A stretch of 11,550 bases of DNA, from the NCBI GenBank assembly GCA_018971065.1, contig JAGWVC010000118.1, positions 1 through 11,550 on the forward strand. The letters are read 5' to 3'. Position numbers and translations under genes: made by a program. Shown in pieces: positions 1 to 6,695 of this stretch; within the stretch, counting starts at the first letter, position 1, and every line of letters starts with the position of its first letter. The stretch comes from Sphingomonadales bacterium (GTDB taxonomy: Bacteria; Pseudomonadota; Alphaproteobacteria; Sphingomonadales; Sphingomonadaceae). The notes beneath the pieces are model-generated. The model was not told where the DNA came from. It saw only the letters and a list, made by a program, of their open reading frames with translations, and made no database searches.

Positions 1-642
1 TGCGTCGATAACGCCTTCGCCACCAGCGCGATGCAGCGCCCGCTGGAGCATGGCGCCGACATCGTCGCCTATGCCGCCACCAAGCTGATGGACGGCCAGG
101 GCCGCGTGCTGGCCGGTGCGGTCTGCGGGTCGGCGGAATACATCAACGGCACGCTGCTGCCCTACCAGCGCAACACCGGTCCCACGCTCTCGCCGTTCGC
201 GGCGTGGGTCGTGTTGAAGGGCCTCGAAACGCTGGACCTGCGCGCCCGCGCACAAGCCGCCAACGCGCTCGAACTCGGCCGCTTCCTGCAAGGCCGCGTG
301 CCGAACATCCTGCACCCCGGCCTCGACAGCCACCCGCAGCGCGACATCATCGCGCGGCAGATGATCCTGCCCGGTTCGATCTTCTCGTTCGAGATCGAGG
401 GCGGCCGCGCCGCCGCGCACGCGCTGCTGGATGCGCTGGAACTGATCGATATCTCGAACAACATCGGTGACACCAAGTCGCTGATGACTCACCCGGCCTC
501 CACCACGCACTCCAGCCTCACCCCGCAGGTCCGCGCCGACATGGGCGTTTCCGAGAACATGCTGCGCATCAGCGTCGGCCTCGAAGACCCGGCCGACCTG
601 ATGGAAGACCTCGACCAGGCGCTGCGCAAGGTCGGGCTCTGA
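1..642 (+). CDS. metZ: O-succinylhomoserine sulfhydrylase, 3' part (5' end outside window)
   Basis: This is the C-terminal 213 residues of a PLP-dependent Cys/Met-metabolism enzyme; the frame is open from base 1, so the start lies upstream. The PLP-binding lysine is in YAATKLMDGQGRVLAG, with Lys at fragment residue 28 (bases 82-84). The 'TK-x-x-DGQGRVL' form is typical of MetZ rather than MetB or MetC. Further family landmarks are NTGPTLSPFAAW, the SLMTHPASTTHS segment that contacts the PLP/substrate carboxylate, and the ending VSENMLRISVGLEDPADLMEDLDQAL. MetZ combines O-succinylhomoserine with sulfide to make homocysteine for methionine synthesis in the cytoplasm. It is followed 44 bp later by apaG on the same strand. 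Cystathionine gamma-synthase is the main alternative because the family is closely related. The fold is certain and the exact substrate likely. Confidence 0.9.
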   Translation, partial: CVDNAFATSAMQRPLEHGADIVAYAATKLMDGQGRVLAGAVCGSAEYINGTLLPYQRNTGPTLSPFAAWVVLKGLETLDLRARAQAANALELGRFLQGRVPNILHPGLDSHPQRDIIARQMILPGSIFSFEIEGGRAAAHALLDALELIDISNNIGDTKSLMTHPASTTHSSLTPQVRADMGVSENMLRISVGLEDPADLMEDLDQALRKVGL

Positions 643-686
643 TTCGCCCGCTAGGAACCCGGCAAAAGACCGGCTAACGTCTACCC

Positions 687-1085
687 ATGAAAGAGCTCTT
701 CCAGCACAGCGCCATGAGCGACGGGATCACCGTCCGCGTCGCCGTGAATTTCCTGCCCGAACAGTCGCGTATCGAACAGGGCAAGTGGTTCTGGGTATAC
801 CATATCCGCATCGAAAACGATTCGGACCATTCGGTGCAACTGCTCACCCGCCACTGGAAAATCACCGACGGACGCGGCGCGGTCAACGTCGTCGAGGGTG
901 ACGGCGTCGTCGGCGAACAGCCGGTTCTGGACCCCGGCCGCAGCCACGATTACGTCTCGGGTTGTCCGCTCGGCACCCCCACCGGCAGCATGGAGGGGTA
1001 CTACACCTTCCGCCGCGACGATGGCGCCTTCGTCCGCGCGTCGATCCCGTTCTTCCCGCTGGCAGCCCCGGCCACGGCGGGCTAA
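687..1085 (+). CDS. apaG: ApaG domain protein
   Basis: A 132-residue protein matching the small ApaG/DUF525 family over its whole length, which is the usual size. Recognisable stretches are FLPEQS, the WFWVYHIRIEN strand, VQLLTRHWKITDG, the VVGEQPVLDPG turn and the end block SGCPLGTPTGSMEGYYTF. ApaG has a fibronectin-III-like beta fold. It has been linked to Co2+/Mg2+ resistance and Ap4A levels in enterobacteria, but its molecular role is unclear. I chose the ATG at 687 because MKELFQHSA continues naturally into the domain; the ATG at 714 (residue 10) is a weaker alternative. No strong Shine-Dalgarno is visible. A LysR gene starts 10 bp after the stop, so the two are probably cotranscribed. 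Confidence 0.93.
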   Translation: MKELFQHSAMSDGITVRVAVNFLPEQSRIEQGKWFWVYHIRIENDSDHSVQLLTRHWKITDGRGAVNVVEGDGVVGEQPVLDPGRSHDYVSGCPLGTPTGSMEGYYTFRRDDGAFVRASIPFFPLAAPATAG

Positions 1086-1095
1086 GCCGCTTCGC

Positions 1096-1884
1096 ATGAA
1101 GCGCACGCATCTTCCGCTGAACGCCCTGCGCGTGTTCGATGCGGCTGCGCGCCACCTGTCGTTCACCCGCGCGGCGGATGAACTCGCCGTCACCCCCGCC
1201 GCCGTCGGCCAGCAGATCCGCGCGCTGGAAGACCTGCTGGGCGTCGTGCTGTTCCGCCGCACCACGCGGGGGCTGGAACTGACGGACGAGGCCAGCGCCG
1301 GGCTGGAAGCGCTGCGCGCCGGCTTCCTTCAGTTCGAGGACGCGGTCCAGGCCATGCAGGCCGGCCAGTCCAGCCACGTCTATACCATCGCCGCCCCGCG
1401 CGATTTCCTCGCTTCGTGGCTGGCGCCGCGCCTCGCCTCGTTCCGCGCGCTCAACCCCGAAGTGCGGCTGGCGCTGGTCGATGGCGAATCGGCCGATTTC
1501 ACCGAAGCCAATCTCGATCTCGCGGTACGCTGGGTCGAAGGGCCGGGCGATCTCGAAGGCGTGGCGCTGGCCGATGCCATGCGCGTCACCGTCGGCGTGG
1601 GCGACTGGATCGGCTGGCCGGGCGATCCCGCCCCGGCGGGCGACGGCGTTGAAGTGCCCATTCACGTCAGCGATGCCGGCCAGGCGCTGTCCGCCGCCGC
1701 CGCCGGCATGGGCCGCGCCCGCGTGCCGCTGCTGCTGGCCCAGGGCTGGCGCGACCTGCAACTGATCGACAGCGACCTTGCTGCCGCCGAACCCTGCCGT
1801 CGCGGCTACTGGCTGGTTGCCCCCGCGCCGCAATGGCGGCAGAAGAAGGTCAAGGCGCTGGTCGCGCACCTCACCGCCGGTTGA
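1096..1884 (+). CDS. LysR-family (GcvA-like) transcriptional regulator, shortened effector domain
   Basis: A 262-residue LysR-type regulator. Residues about 8-66 form the winged helix-turn-helix in the GcvA style: PLNALRVFDAAARHLSFTRAADELAVTPAAVGQQIRALE, then the wing LFRRTTRGLELTDE. A linker helix follows, then an effector domain from about 95 (YTIAAPRDFLASWLAPRLASF) with the typical DLAVRW at 141-146. LysR proteins of this type are usually close to 300 residues. Here the stretch that normally follows DLAVRW (strand, 'SP-ALL' loop and hinge, very roughly 35 residues) is compressed to WIGWPGDPAPAGDG around 171-184 with no frame break. I chose the ATG at 1096 because it starts just before the HTH; the frame is open upstream but overlaps apaG. 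The gene ends 6 bp from the convergent gene at 1891. The target and inducer are unknown. Confidence 0.88.
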   Translation: MKRTHLPLNALRVFDAAARHLSFTRAADELAVTPAAVGQQIRALEDLLGVVLFRRTTRGLELTDEASAGLEALRAGFLQFEDAVQAMQAGQSSHVYTIAAPRDFLASWLAPRLASFRALNPEVRLALVDGESADFTEANLDLAVRWVEGPGDLEGVALADAMRVTVGVGDWIGWPGDPAPAGDGVEVPIHVSDAGQALSAAAAGMGRARVPLLLAQGWRDLQLIDSDLAAAEPCRRGYWLVAPAPQWRQKKVKALVAHLTAG

Positions 1885-1890
1885 TCCGGA

Positions 1891-2649
1891 TCAGGCGCCG
1901 GCCTTGCCGCGCGCCGATCGCAGCGCTTCGATTGCCTCCAGCGTTGCCAGCCGCTTGCGCAGCGCCTCGTTTTCGTGCCGCAGGCGCTCCGCTTCCGCAG
2001 GCGATCGCGGCCTCGATACGGCGGTAAGGTGCGTTGGCGGCTTGGGCAGCGGCGCCCGGCGCTTGCGCGGCAGCAGCCCCACCAGCGTCAGCCGACGGAC
2101 GGAGCGAATCCAGTCGGCAATCGCCGCCACCAGTCCCTTGCGCGGCGCTGCCGGCACCCTGTTGCGCGGGCGGTCGGCCGCCGTTGTCCGCGCCACCACC
2201 AGCGGCTCGGGCGCAGGCGGCAAGGGCAGCGCCGCGCCCGCCACTGTCGCACCCGAATAGGCGAGGTGAATCACTGCCGGGGTCACCGGATGGCGCGGCG
2301 GCGCGGCCATTCGACGCGGCGCCGGTACCAGCGCGGTGCGCCGCGCCGTCGCCGCTTCCCGGGCAACCGCGCGCCGCTTGCGACCGGGCTTGCGCCGCCG
2401 TGTCTGTGCCGGATTGGGATGGGGCTTGCGCGGCGCTTTGCGCCTTTCGACCACATTGGCGCCCCGCGGCAGTGCCACCCGCACATCGGCCGGAAACGCG
2501 GGTGGCGCCTTCGGTTCCGCAACCGGCAGGGCAGAGGCCTTGGCGCCCGTCTCGCCTTGCTTTCGCCGCCGGGTCCGCTTTTCGGCCATGACCGGAAACC
2601 CGGCCTTGGTGCGCCCGTGCGCTGCAATGCGGTTGCGTCCATTCTGCAT
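1891..2649 (-). CDS. Unknown basic Arg/Ala/Pro-rich protein with C-terminal leucine-zipper-like helix
   Basis: I do not recognise a family. The 252-residue product begins with a low-complexity, very basic Arg/Lys/Pro/Ala region (for example RTRRRKQ at 25-31 and RRRKPGRKRR at 84-93). It then has a short amphipathic stretch (KGLVAAIADWIRSVRRLTLVG, about 171-191), another basic patch (PRKRRAP) and a predicted coiled coil near the end. In that coil Leu223, Leu230 and Leu237 are seven residues apart, with Asn227 and Leu234 at the other core position. There is no signal peptide or clear membrane span. Codon third positions are GC-rich in this frame near the 3' end, supporting real coding. The ATG at 2649 has a G-rich run upstream; the ATG at 2589 (MAEKRTRRRK) is an alternative start. 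A nucleic-acid-binding role is only an inference from charge. Confidence 0.6.
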   Translation of the reverse strand: MQNGRNRIAAHGRTKAGFPVMAEKRTRRRKQGETGAKASALPVAEPKAPPAFPADVRVALPRGANVVERRKAPRKPHPNPAQTRRRKPGRKRRAVAREAATARRTALVPAPRRMAAPPRHPVTPAVIHLAYSGATVAGAALPLPPAPEPLVVARTTAADRPRNRVPAAPRKGLVAAIADWIRSVRRLTLVGLLPRKRRAPLPKPPTHLTAVSRPRSPAEAERLRHENEALRKRLATLEAIEALRSARGKAGA

Positions 2650-2834
2650 CGGCTCGTACCCCCGACCAAGCGGGACCCGCGCGCTTCACGTCCTTGTGCG
2701 GGGCCGCATCTGATCCCGTGAACCGGTGGCAGGCCGTCCGCCCGCACCGGCGCAACACTCGCTGAAAATACCTGAACTTGCCTTGCGAATCAGCGTCTCA
2801 TGCGGCCCGATGCCGCTCAATAAGGGCAAGTACG

Positions 2835-2885
2835 CAGATTTGCTGCGAGGGTGGGGATAACTTCGCAATCCATTGCGCAAATCTG
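2835..2885. repeat. Imperfect inverted repeat just downstream of the TetR gene
   Basis: CAGATTTGC (2835-2843) is answered by GCAAATCTG (2877-2885), a perfect 9-bp pair around 33 bases. An inner TGCGA (2844-2848) pairs with TCGCA (2863-2867), giving a two-part stem with an asymmetric bulge. The self-complementary TTGCGCAA lies at 2873-2880. It starts 2 bp after the TetR stop (minus strand), in the 238-bp gap 2650-2887, which otherwise holds nothing I can name. No T-run follows on the minus strand, so it is not a classic intrinsic terminator. It could be a transcript-end structure or a regulator site for the downstream gene at 2649. Confidence 0.4.
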
Positions 2886-2887
2886 GA

Positions 2888-3490
2888 TCAGCGGCCTGAT
2901 TTCACCACCGGGCTGATCACCAGTCGATCGAGCAGTTCGGCGCCGCGTTCCACGCTCAGGTTGCCCTGTTCCAGCCACCAGGCCAGCGTTTCGACCATCG
3001 CGCTGGCCACGAACCGGAAGCCCAGGTCCTCGGGCACCTGGCTGCGGCCTTGCTCGTAATCGTGCGCCACCTCGCGCGAGATCTGGATGATCTCCTCGCG
3101 GATCGTCGCCACCGCCCCGCCGGTCAGCAAGGCCCGCCACAGGCTGCGGTGCTGGTCCACATAGCTCAGGATGGCCAGGCACGATGCCCGCGAATCGATC
3201 ATGTCGCGCTGCTGGGTGGACATCGCCAGTCCGATCAACCGGCGGATTTGCGCCGCCGCCACATCGTCCAGCAGCGCCGCCTTGGTGGGGAAATGGCGAT
3301 AGAACGTCGCATAGCCCACCCCTGCGGCCTCGGTAATGTCGCGAATGGTGATGGTCTCGAACGGATGGCGCTCCACCAGCTCCAGCAACGCGCCGCGCAA
3401 GGCCTCGCGTGAGCGCAGGATACGGGCATCCTCGCGCCGGGGGACAACGGCCGATTCCACTATCACGCTGCTCCCGATTACCCCTGACAC
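2888..3490 (-). CDS. TetR/AcrR-family transcriptional regulator
   Basis: A TetR-type repressor of up to 200 residues. The N-terminal DNA-binding domain spans about 25-75: REALRGALLELVERHPFETITIRDITEAAGVGYATFYRHFPTKAALL, with the HTH ending in the hallmark GVGYATFYRHFPTK. The rest is a helical ligand/dimer domain (residues 80-200, containing ETLAWWLEQGNLS) whose ligand cannot be read. The longest frame starts at a GTG (3488-3490) with no good ribosome site. GTG codons at residues 9 and 11 have a GGGAG upstream and are credible alternatives, giving 190-192 residues. It follows the SDR gene by 24 bp on the same strand, so it probably regulates that operon. A short TTAC-C-GTAA dyad lies at 3492-3500 right before the first GTG. 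Confidence 0.9.
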   Translation of the reverse strand: MSGVIGSSVIVESAVVPRREDARILRSREALRGALLELVERHPFETITIRDITEAAGVGYATFYRHFPTKAALLDDVAAAQIRRLIGLAMSTQQRDMIDSRASCLAILSYVDQHRSLWRALLTGGAVATIREEIIQISREVAHDYEQGRSQVPEDLGFRFVASAMVETLAWWLEQGNLSVERGAELLDRLVISPVVKSGR

Positions 3491-3514
3491 ATTACCGTAA
3501 CACGCTTGCGCGCA

Positions 3515-4303
3515 CTATTCCATCGACCAGCCATGCGATACGATCAGCGACTGCCCGGTCAGCGCATTGGTCTCGAACCCGGCGAACATCAGCGCCACTT
3601 CGGCCACGTCCTCGATCGTGGTGAACTCGCCATCGACGGTCTGCCCCAGCATCACCTTGCGGATCACCTCGTCCTCGCTGATGCCCAGTTCCCTGGCCTG
3701 CTCGGGTATCTGCTTGTCCACCAGCGGCGTGCGCACGAACCCCGGGCACACCACGTTGGCGCGCACGCCATGCGCGGCGCCTTCCTTGGCGATCACCCGG
3801 CACAGCCCCAGCAGGCCGTGCTTGGCGGTGACATAAGGGGCCTTCAGCTTGCTTGCCTCCTTCGAATGGACCGAGCCCATCAGGATCACCGACCCCGAAT
3901 TCTGCGCATACATGTGAGGCAGCACCGCGCGGGTGGTCAGGAAGGCGCCGTCGAGATGGATCGCCAGCATCTTCTTCCAGTTGGCAAAGCTGTAGCTTTC
4001 GATCGGATCGACGATCTGCACCCCGGCGTTGCTGACCAGCACGTCCACCGTGCCCCAATGCGCCACCACGGCAGCCACCCCGCCCTCCACCTGCTCCTCG
4101 CTGGTCACGTCCATTGCCACCGCCATCGCCATCGCCATGCCCGGCGCGGCTTTGTTCAATGCGGCAGCGGCGGCCTCGGCAGCCTCGCGGTTCAGGTCGG
4201 CGATCACCACTTTCGCGCCTTCGGACAGGAACCGGCGGGCTATTCCCAGCCCGATGCCGCTGGCCGATCCGGTGACGAGGCAGACTTTTCCGGCAAGTTT
4301 CAT
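3515..4303 (-). CDS. SDR-family oxidoreductase, probable 3-hydroxybutyrate dehydrogenase
   Basis: A 262-residue classical short-chain dehydrogenase. The NAD(P)-binding motif is TGSASGIG (11-18), the acidic DL at 36-37 suggests NAD preference, and NAG is at 92-94. The catalytic residues are Ser144, Tyr157 and Lys161 (YVTAKHG), and [18 protein letters not shown] lies at 186-203. The 'TPLVDKQI' segment, ASVH-like 'GSVHS' and the ending [12 protein letters not shown] are typical of D-3-hydroxybutyrate dehydrogenases, which interconvert 3-hydroxybutyrate and acetoacetate in ketone-body and PHB turnover. Residues 55-65 ([11 protein letters not shown]) come from an in-frame GCCATC-type tandem repeat and look like a small insertion. 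The start ATG overlaps the stop of the upstream nucleotidyltransferase (ATGA, 4300-4303), implying translational coupling. TetR follows 24 bp downstream. The SDR class is certain and the substrate probable. Confidence 0.88.
   Translation of the reverse strand: MKLAGKVCLVTGSASGIGLGIARRFLSEGAKVVIADLNREAAEAAAAALNKAAPGMAMAMAVAMDVTSEEQVEGGVAAVVAHWGTVDVLVSNAGVQIVDPIESYSFANWKKMLAIHLDGAFLTTRAVLPHMYAQNSGSVILMGSVHSKEASKLKAPYVTAKHGLLGLCRVIAKEGAAHGVRANVVCPGFVRTPLVDKQIPEQARELGISEDEVIRKVMLGQTVDGEFTTIEDVAEVALMFAGFETNALTGQSLIVSHGWSME
4111..4140 (-). repeat. Degenerate hexanucleotide tandem repeat inside the SDR gene
   Basis: On the plus strand five consecutive 6-base units read CCATTG, CCACCG, CCATCG, CCATCG, CCATGC. 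The reading frame is kept (two codons per unit), encoding the alternating Met-Ala stretch at SDR residues 56-65, just before the conserved DVT strand. Gain or loss of a unit would change the protein by two residues without a frameshift. Confidence 0.7.
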
Positions 4304-4911
4304 CGGGGTTCGCTTTCACAGGTTATGCCCAGACGCGCGGCGTCCTCGGGCGTGTCGAGATCGGTGGTGTAGCGCGCGTGGCCGGCATCCAGCCAGCGGA
4401 CAAGCTCCGGGTGCGCATCGATATAGCGGCGCGGCGGCCCTTGCGCCGGGTCGTCGCGCAAGGCACGGACGACGGCGGCGGGCAGCAGCACCGGGTTGCC
4501 GCGATGGCCGTCGTGCCGGGGGATGACGATCCGCGCCCCGCCATCGGCGTCGAATGCCTCCACCAGCGCGGCAATATCCCCGTCGGTCAGCAACGGCTGG
4601 TCCGCCAGCGCGATCGCCAGCGCCCGCCGATCGAGCCGCGCCGCGCCGATTCCCGTCATGACCGATGTATGCTGCCCCTCGTCGGCGCGCGCGTTCCTGC
4701 AGAACCGCACCGGCAGCCCGGCCAGCGCCGCGCGCGGGGCGCTGTCGTCCGGTCCGGTGACGACCAGCAGTTCATGCCCGCCGGCCAGCCACAGGCGCGC
4801 GCTGCGGCGCAGCAGCGGCTCGCCGGCCACATCCAGCAGCAGCTTGTTCGGCCCCAGCATTCGCGCGGAACGGCCGGCGGCCAGCAGCAGGGCTTCGACG
4901 GGGGCGGGCAT
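4300..4911 (-). CDS. MocA/MobA-like NTP transferase family protein
   Basis: A 203-residue nucleotidyltransferase of the NTP_transf_3 type. The N-terminal signature [25 protein letters not shown] (10-34) binds the nucleotide. [16 protein letters not shown] (73-88) and the metal-binding ADQPLLT (103-109) follow, then [15 protein letters not shown] (130-144), and the end [13 protein letters not shown] (182-194) is also typical. The ADQP and GHRGNP forms resemble MocA, the CTP:molybdopterin cytidylyltransferase serving xanthine-dehydrogenase-type enzymes. No such enzyme is in this window, so the acceptor is uncertain; a sugar- or cofactor-nucleotidyltransferase role is possible. I chose the ATG at 4911 because it sits directly before the first beta strand; longer readings enter plsC. 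It lies 41 bp after plsC and its stop overlaps the SDR start by four bases. Confidence 0.85.
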   Translation of the reverse strand: MPAPVEALLLAAGRSARMLGPNKLLLDVAGEPLLRRSARLWLAGGHELLVVTGPDDSAPRAALAGLPVRFCRNARADEGQHTSVMTGIGAARLDRRALAIALADQPLLTDGDIAALVEAFDADGGARIVIPRHDGHRGNPVLLPAAVVRALRDDPAQGPPRRYIDAHPELVRWLDAGHARYTTDLDTPEDAARLGITCESEPR

Positions 4912-4952
4912 CGCCGGGCACTGTGGCCGATTCCCGCCCGGCGCGAAAGGGG

Positions 4953-5723
4953 TCACCCGCCGGTCATGGCGGCGGCGATGGCATTGCGGGCGGCGGCGGT
5001 GATGGTCTTGCGATTGGCCAGATCGTCGCCCGCCAGCGGCGCCAGGAACCGCACCGTCACCCCTACGGCCCGGCGTCGCGACACCACGCGGCGGAAATTG
5101 TCCAGCCCGGTCTCCTCGCCGATCCAGGCAATGTCGGGCACGTCGCCGCCGAAATCCAGCCACACCGGCTGGATCTCCAGACCTGCGGGCAGCGGCTCCA
5201 GCGCGCCCAGCAGCGACGACTTGAACGGCAGCAGATGCAGGCCGTCCGCCGTCGTGCCTTCGGGAAACAGCGACACCGTGCCCATCTCGGCCAGCGCCGC
5301 GCGCAGTTGCGCCACCTGCCCGGCAACCCCGGCGCGATCGTGGCGGGCAACGAACACCGTGTCGTTCAACCGCGCGAACCAGCGCACCAGCGGCACCGCG
5401 GCCAGTCCGTCATGCCCCACGAACGCGCTGCCGGTGGCGGCGCCGACGGCGAGGATGTCGATCCACGACACATGGTTGGCCAGCAGCAGCACGTTTCCCG
5501 GCGCGCGCTGGCCGGTGGTGCGCACGCGAATGCCCAGCAACGGGGCGGCGCCGGCCATGAACCGGCGCGGCCAAGGATTGTGCGGGCGGCGCAACGCCCG
5601 GTTGAGGCCAAGCCCGGCCAGCATCGGAACCAGCAGCAGCAGCACCGCCAGAACGCGGCACAGCAAGCGGAGCATGGCAATCGTCTGGCCCGGGGCCAGG
5701 CCACGGCGCGGCGCGGCGGGCAC
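4953..5723 (-). CDS. plsC: Lysophospholipid (1-acylglycerol-3-phosphate) acyltransferase family protein
   Basis: A PlsC-domain membrane acyltransferase, 256 residues from a GTG start. A hydrophobic anchor at about 18-42 (LRLLCRVLAVLLLLVPMLAGLGL) is followed by the four family motifs: NHVSWID (83-89, the NHx4D catalytic His84/Asp89), VFVARHDRAG (123-132), FPEGTT (153-158) and IQPVWL (184-189). These enzymes transfer an acyl group to lysophosphatidate or related lysolipids at the inner membrane. I prefer the GTG at 5723, 4 bp after the fur stop, because codons between it and the ATG at 5675 are GC-rich at third positions and complete the usual N-terminal amphipathic helix; the ATG start would give 240 residues. 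Neither has a strong ribosome site. It is probably cotranscribed with fur. Ornithine-lipid acyltransferase activity is the main alternative. Confidence 0.88.
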   Translation of the reverse strand: MPAAPRRGLAPGQTIAMLRLLCRVLAVLLLLVPMLAGLGLNRALRRPHNPWPRRFMAGAAPLLGIRVRTTGQRAPGNVLLLANHVSWIDILAVGAATGSAFVGHDGLAAVPLVRWFARLNDTVFVARHDRAGVAGQVAQLRAALAEMGTVSLFPEGTTADGLHLLPFKSSLLGALEPLPAGLEIQPVWLDFGGDVPDIAWIGEETGLDNFRRVVSRRRAVGVTVRFLAPLAGDDLANRKTITAAARNAIAAAMTGG

Positions 5724-5727
5724 GGCG

Positions 5728-6165
5728 CTAGCCAGCGGTGTCGTTCTTCTCGCGCTCCAGCCGCACGCCGAACAGTTCCAGGCGGTGATCGACCAGGCGA
5801 TAGCCAAGCCGCTCGGCGATCTGGCGTTGCAGCACTTCCAGCTCGGGATCGACGAATTCCATGACCTTGCCGGTCTCGACATCGATCATGTGATCATGAT
5901 GGGCTTCGGGCGCGGCCTCGTAACGGGCGCGGCCGTCGCCGAAATCGTGCCGGTCCAGAATGCCCGCTTCCTCGAACAGGCGCACGGTGCGGTACACGGT
6001 GGCGATCGATATGCCCGGATCGATCGCCGAGGCGCGTTCGTGCAGTCGGTCGACATCGGGGTGATCGACGCTTTCCGACAGCACGCGCGCGATCACCCGG
6101 CGCTGCTCGGTAATGCGCAGGCCACGCTCGGCGCAAAGGGCTTCAATGTCGATGGGCTGTTGCAC
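5728..6165 (-). CDS. fur: Fur-family metal-dependent transcriptional repressor
   Basis: A 145-residue Fur superfamily protein. The winged-helix domain occupies about 5-83, with the recognition helix ISIATVYRTVRLFEEAGIL (52-70) and the wing HDFGDGRARYE. The dimerisation/metal domain starts with HHDHMIDVETGKVMEFVDPELE (89-110) and ends LGYRLVDHRLELFGVRLE. His89, His90, His92 and Asp91 are the usual metal-site cluster. The C-terminal CxxC zinc motifs of enterobacterial Fur are absent, as in alphaproteobacterial Fur/Mur, so either iron or manganese could be the effector. The start is GTG (6163-6165); the only nearby ATG (6179) is out of frame, and the frame closes upstream at 6229-6231. A 12-bp-stem hairpin ends 21 bases before the start. 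Irr and Zur are less likely, since no HxH heme motif or zinc-cysteine pattern is seen. Confidence 0.92.
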   Translation of the reverse strand: MQQPIDIEALCAERGLRITEQRRVIARVLSESVDHPDVDRLHERASAIDPGISIATVYRTVRLFEEAGILDRHDFGDGRARYEAAPEAHHDHMIDVETGKVMEFVDPELEVLQRQIAERLGYRLVDHRLELFGVRLEREKNDTAG

Positions 6166-6186
6166 GCCGGGACTTTCATTGGAGAA

Positions 6187-6215
6187 CGCTTCCCGGGGAT
6201 AAGCCCCGGGAAGCG
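6187..6215 (-). terminator. Strong hairpin between mucR and fur, probable terminator/attenuating structure
   Basis: CGCTTCCCGGGG (6187-6198) and CCCCGGGAAGCG (6204-6215) form a perfect 12-bp GC-rich stem with a 5-base loop (ATAAG). It lies 33 bp past the mucR stop and ends 21 bp before the fur GTG. The minus-strand transcript continues TTCTCCAATG, which is not a real U-tract, so termination may be incomplete. Because it is so close to fur, it may also act as a 5' leader structure of fur. Confidence 0.7.
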
Positions 6216-6248
6216 ATTCTTCAACTGATCAAGGTCAAAGTCCTTGGA

Positions 6249-6695
6249 TCAGGCGGCAGCCTTCGCCTTGCGGCCCCGGCGCGCGCCGGGCTTGCGGCCC
6301 AGCCCGATCTTCTTGGCCAGATCGCGGCGCTTTTCGGCATAGTCGGGCGCCACCAGCGGATAATCGGCCGTCAGACCCCAGCGAGCGCGATAAAGGTCGG
6401 GGGTCATGCTGTGGTGCGTCATCAGGTGGCGCTTCAGCATCTTCAGTTCCATCCCGCAGTCCAGACAGACCAGGTGATCGGCCTTGACCGAGGCGCGGAT
6501 CGACACGGCCGGCTTGGGCGGCGCTTCCTCGGCCACGGGTGCAGGGGCGCCAAGGCCGGCAAGCGCGCCATAGACGTTGGTGATCAGCTTGGCGAGTTCC
6601 TCGACGCCAACGCTGTTGTTGCTGACATGCGCGGCGACAATGTCAGAGGTCAGCGTGATCAGCGTTTCGTTGTTGTCGGTCAGGGCGTTTTCCAT
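6249..6695 (-). CDS. mucR: MucR/Ros-family zinc-finger transcriptional regulator
   Basis: A 148-residue MucR-type regulator. The N-terminal part (residues 5-48, LITLTSDIVAAHVSNNSVGVEELAKLITNVYGAL) is the oligomerisation helix region. A Pro/Ala linker follows, then the prokaryotic Cys2His2 zinc finger VCLDCGMELKMLKRHLMTHH (Cys77, Cys80, His90, His94 or 95) and the conserved MTPDLYRARWGLTADYPLVAPDYAEKRRDLAKKIGLGRK. The tail GARRGRKAKAAA is very basic. MucR/Ros proteins are H-NS-like silencers that bind AT-rich DNA and control exopolysaccharide, motility, cell-cycle and virulence genes in alphaproteobacteria; autorepression is common. I chose the ATG at 6695 because of the ideal ribosome site GAGGA (6701-6705) five bases upstream and the family's length. 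It sits between rimI and fur with a long AT-richer leader. Confidence 0.95.
   Translation of the reverse strand: MENALTDNNETLITLTSDIVAAHVSNNSVGVEELAKLITNVYGALAGLGAPAPVAEEAPPKPAVSIRASVKADHLVCLDCGMELKMLKRHLMTHHSMTPDLYRARWGLTADYPLVAPDYAEKRRDLAKKIGLGRKPGARRGRKAKAAA

Noticed and set aside
1871..2758. Alternative 295-codon minus-strand frame over the unknown basic protein
   Set aside because: It gives a Gly/Ala/Arg low-complexity product that overlaps the LysR stop, whereas the 1891-2649 frame has a heptad-patterned helix and GC-rich third positions.
3492..3500. TTAC-C-GTAA as a TetR operator
   Set aside because: The dyad is only 4 bp per arm and its flanks do not match, too short to call, although its position before the TetR start is suggestive.
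4378..6228. A 616-codon open frame on the plus strand
   Set aside because: It lies antisense to the nucleotidyltransferase, plsC and fur, all with clear family motifs. Its product is low-complexity Arg/Gln/Ala without a recognisable domain, a normal by-product of high-GC coding DNA.
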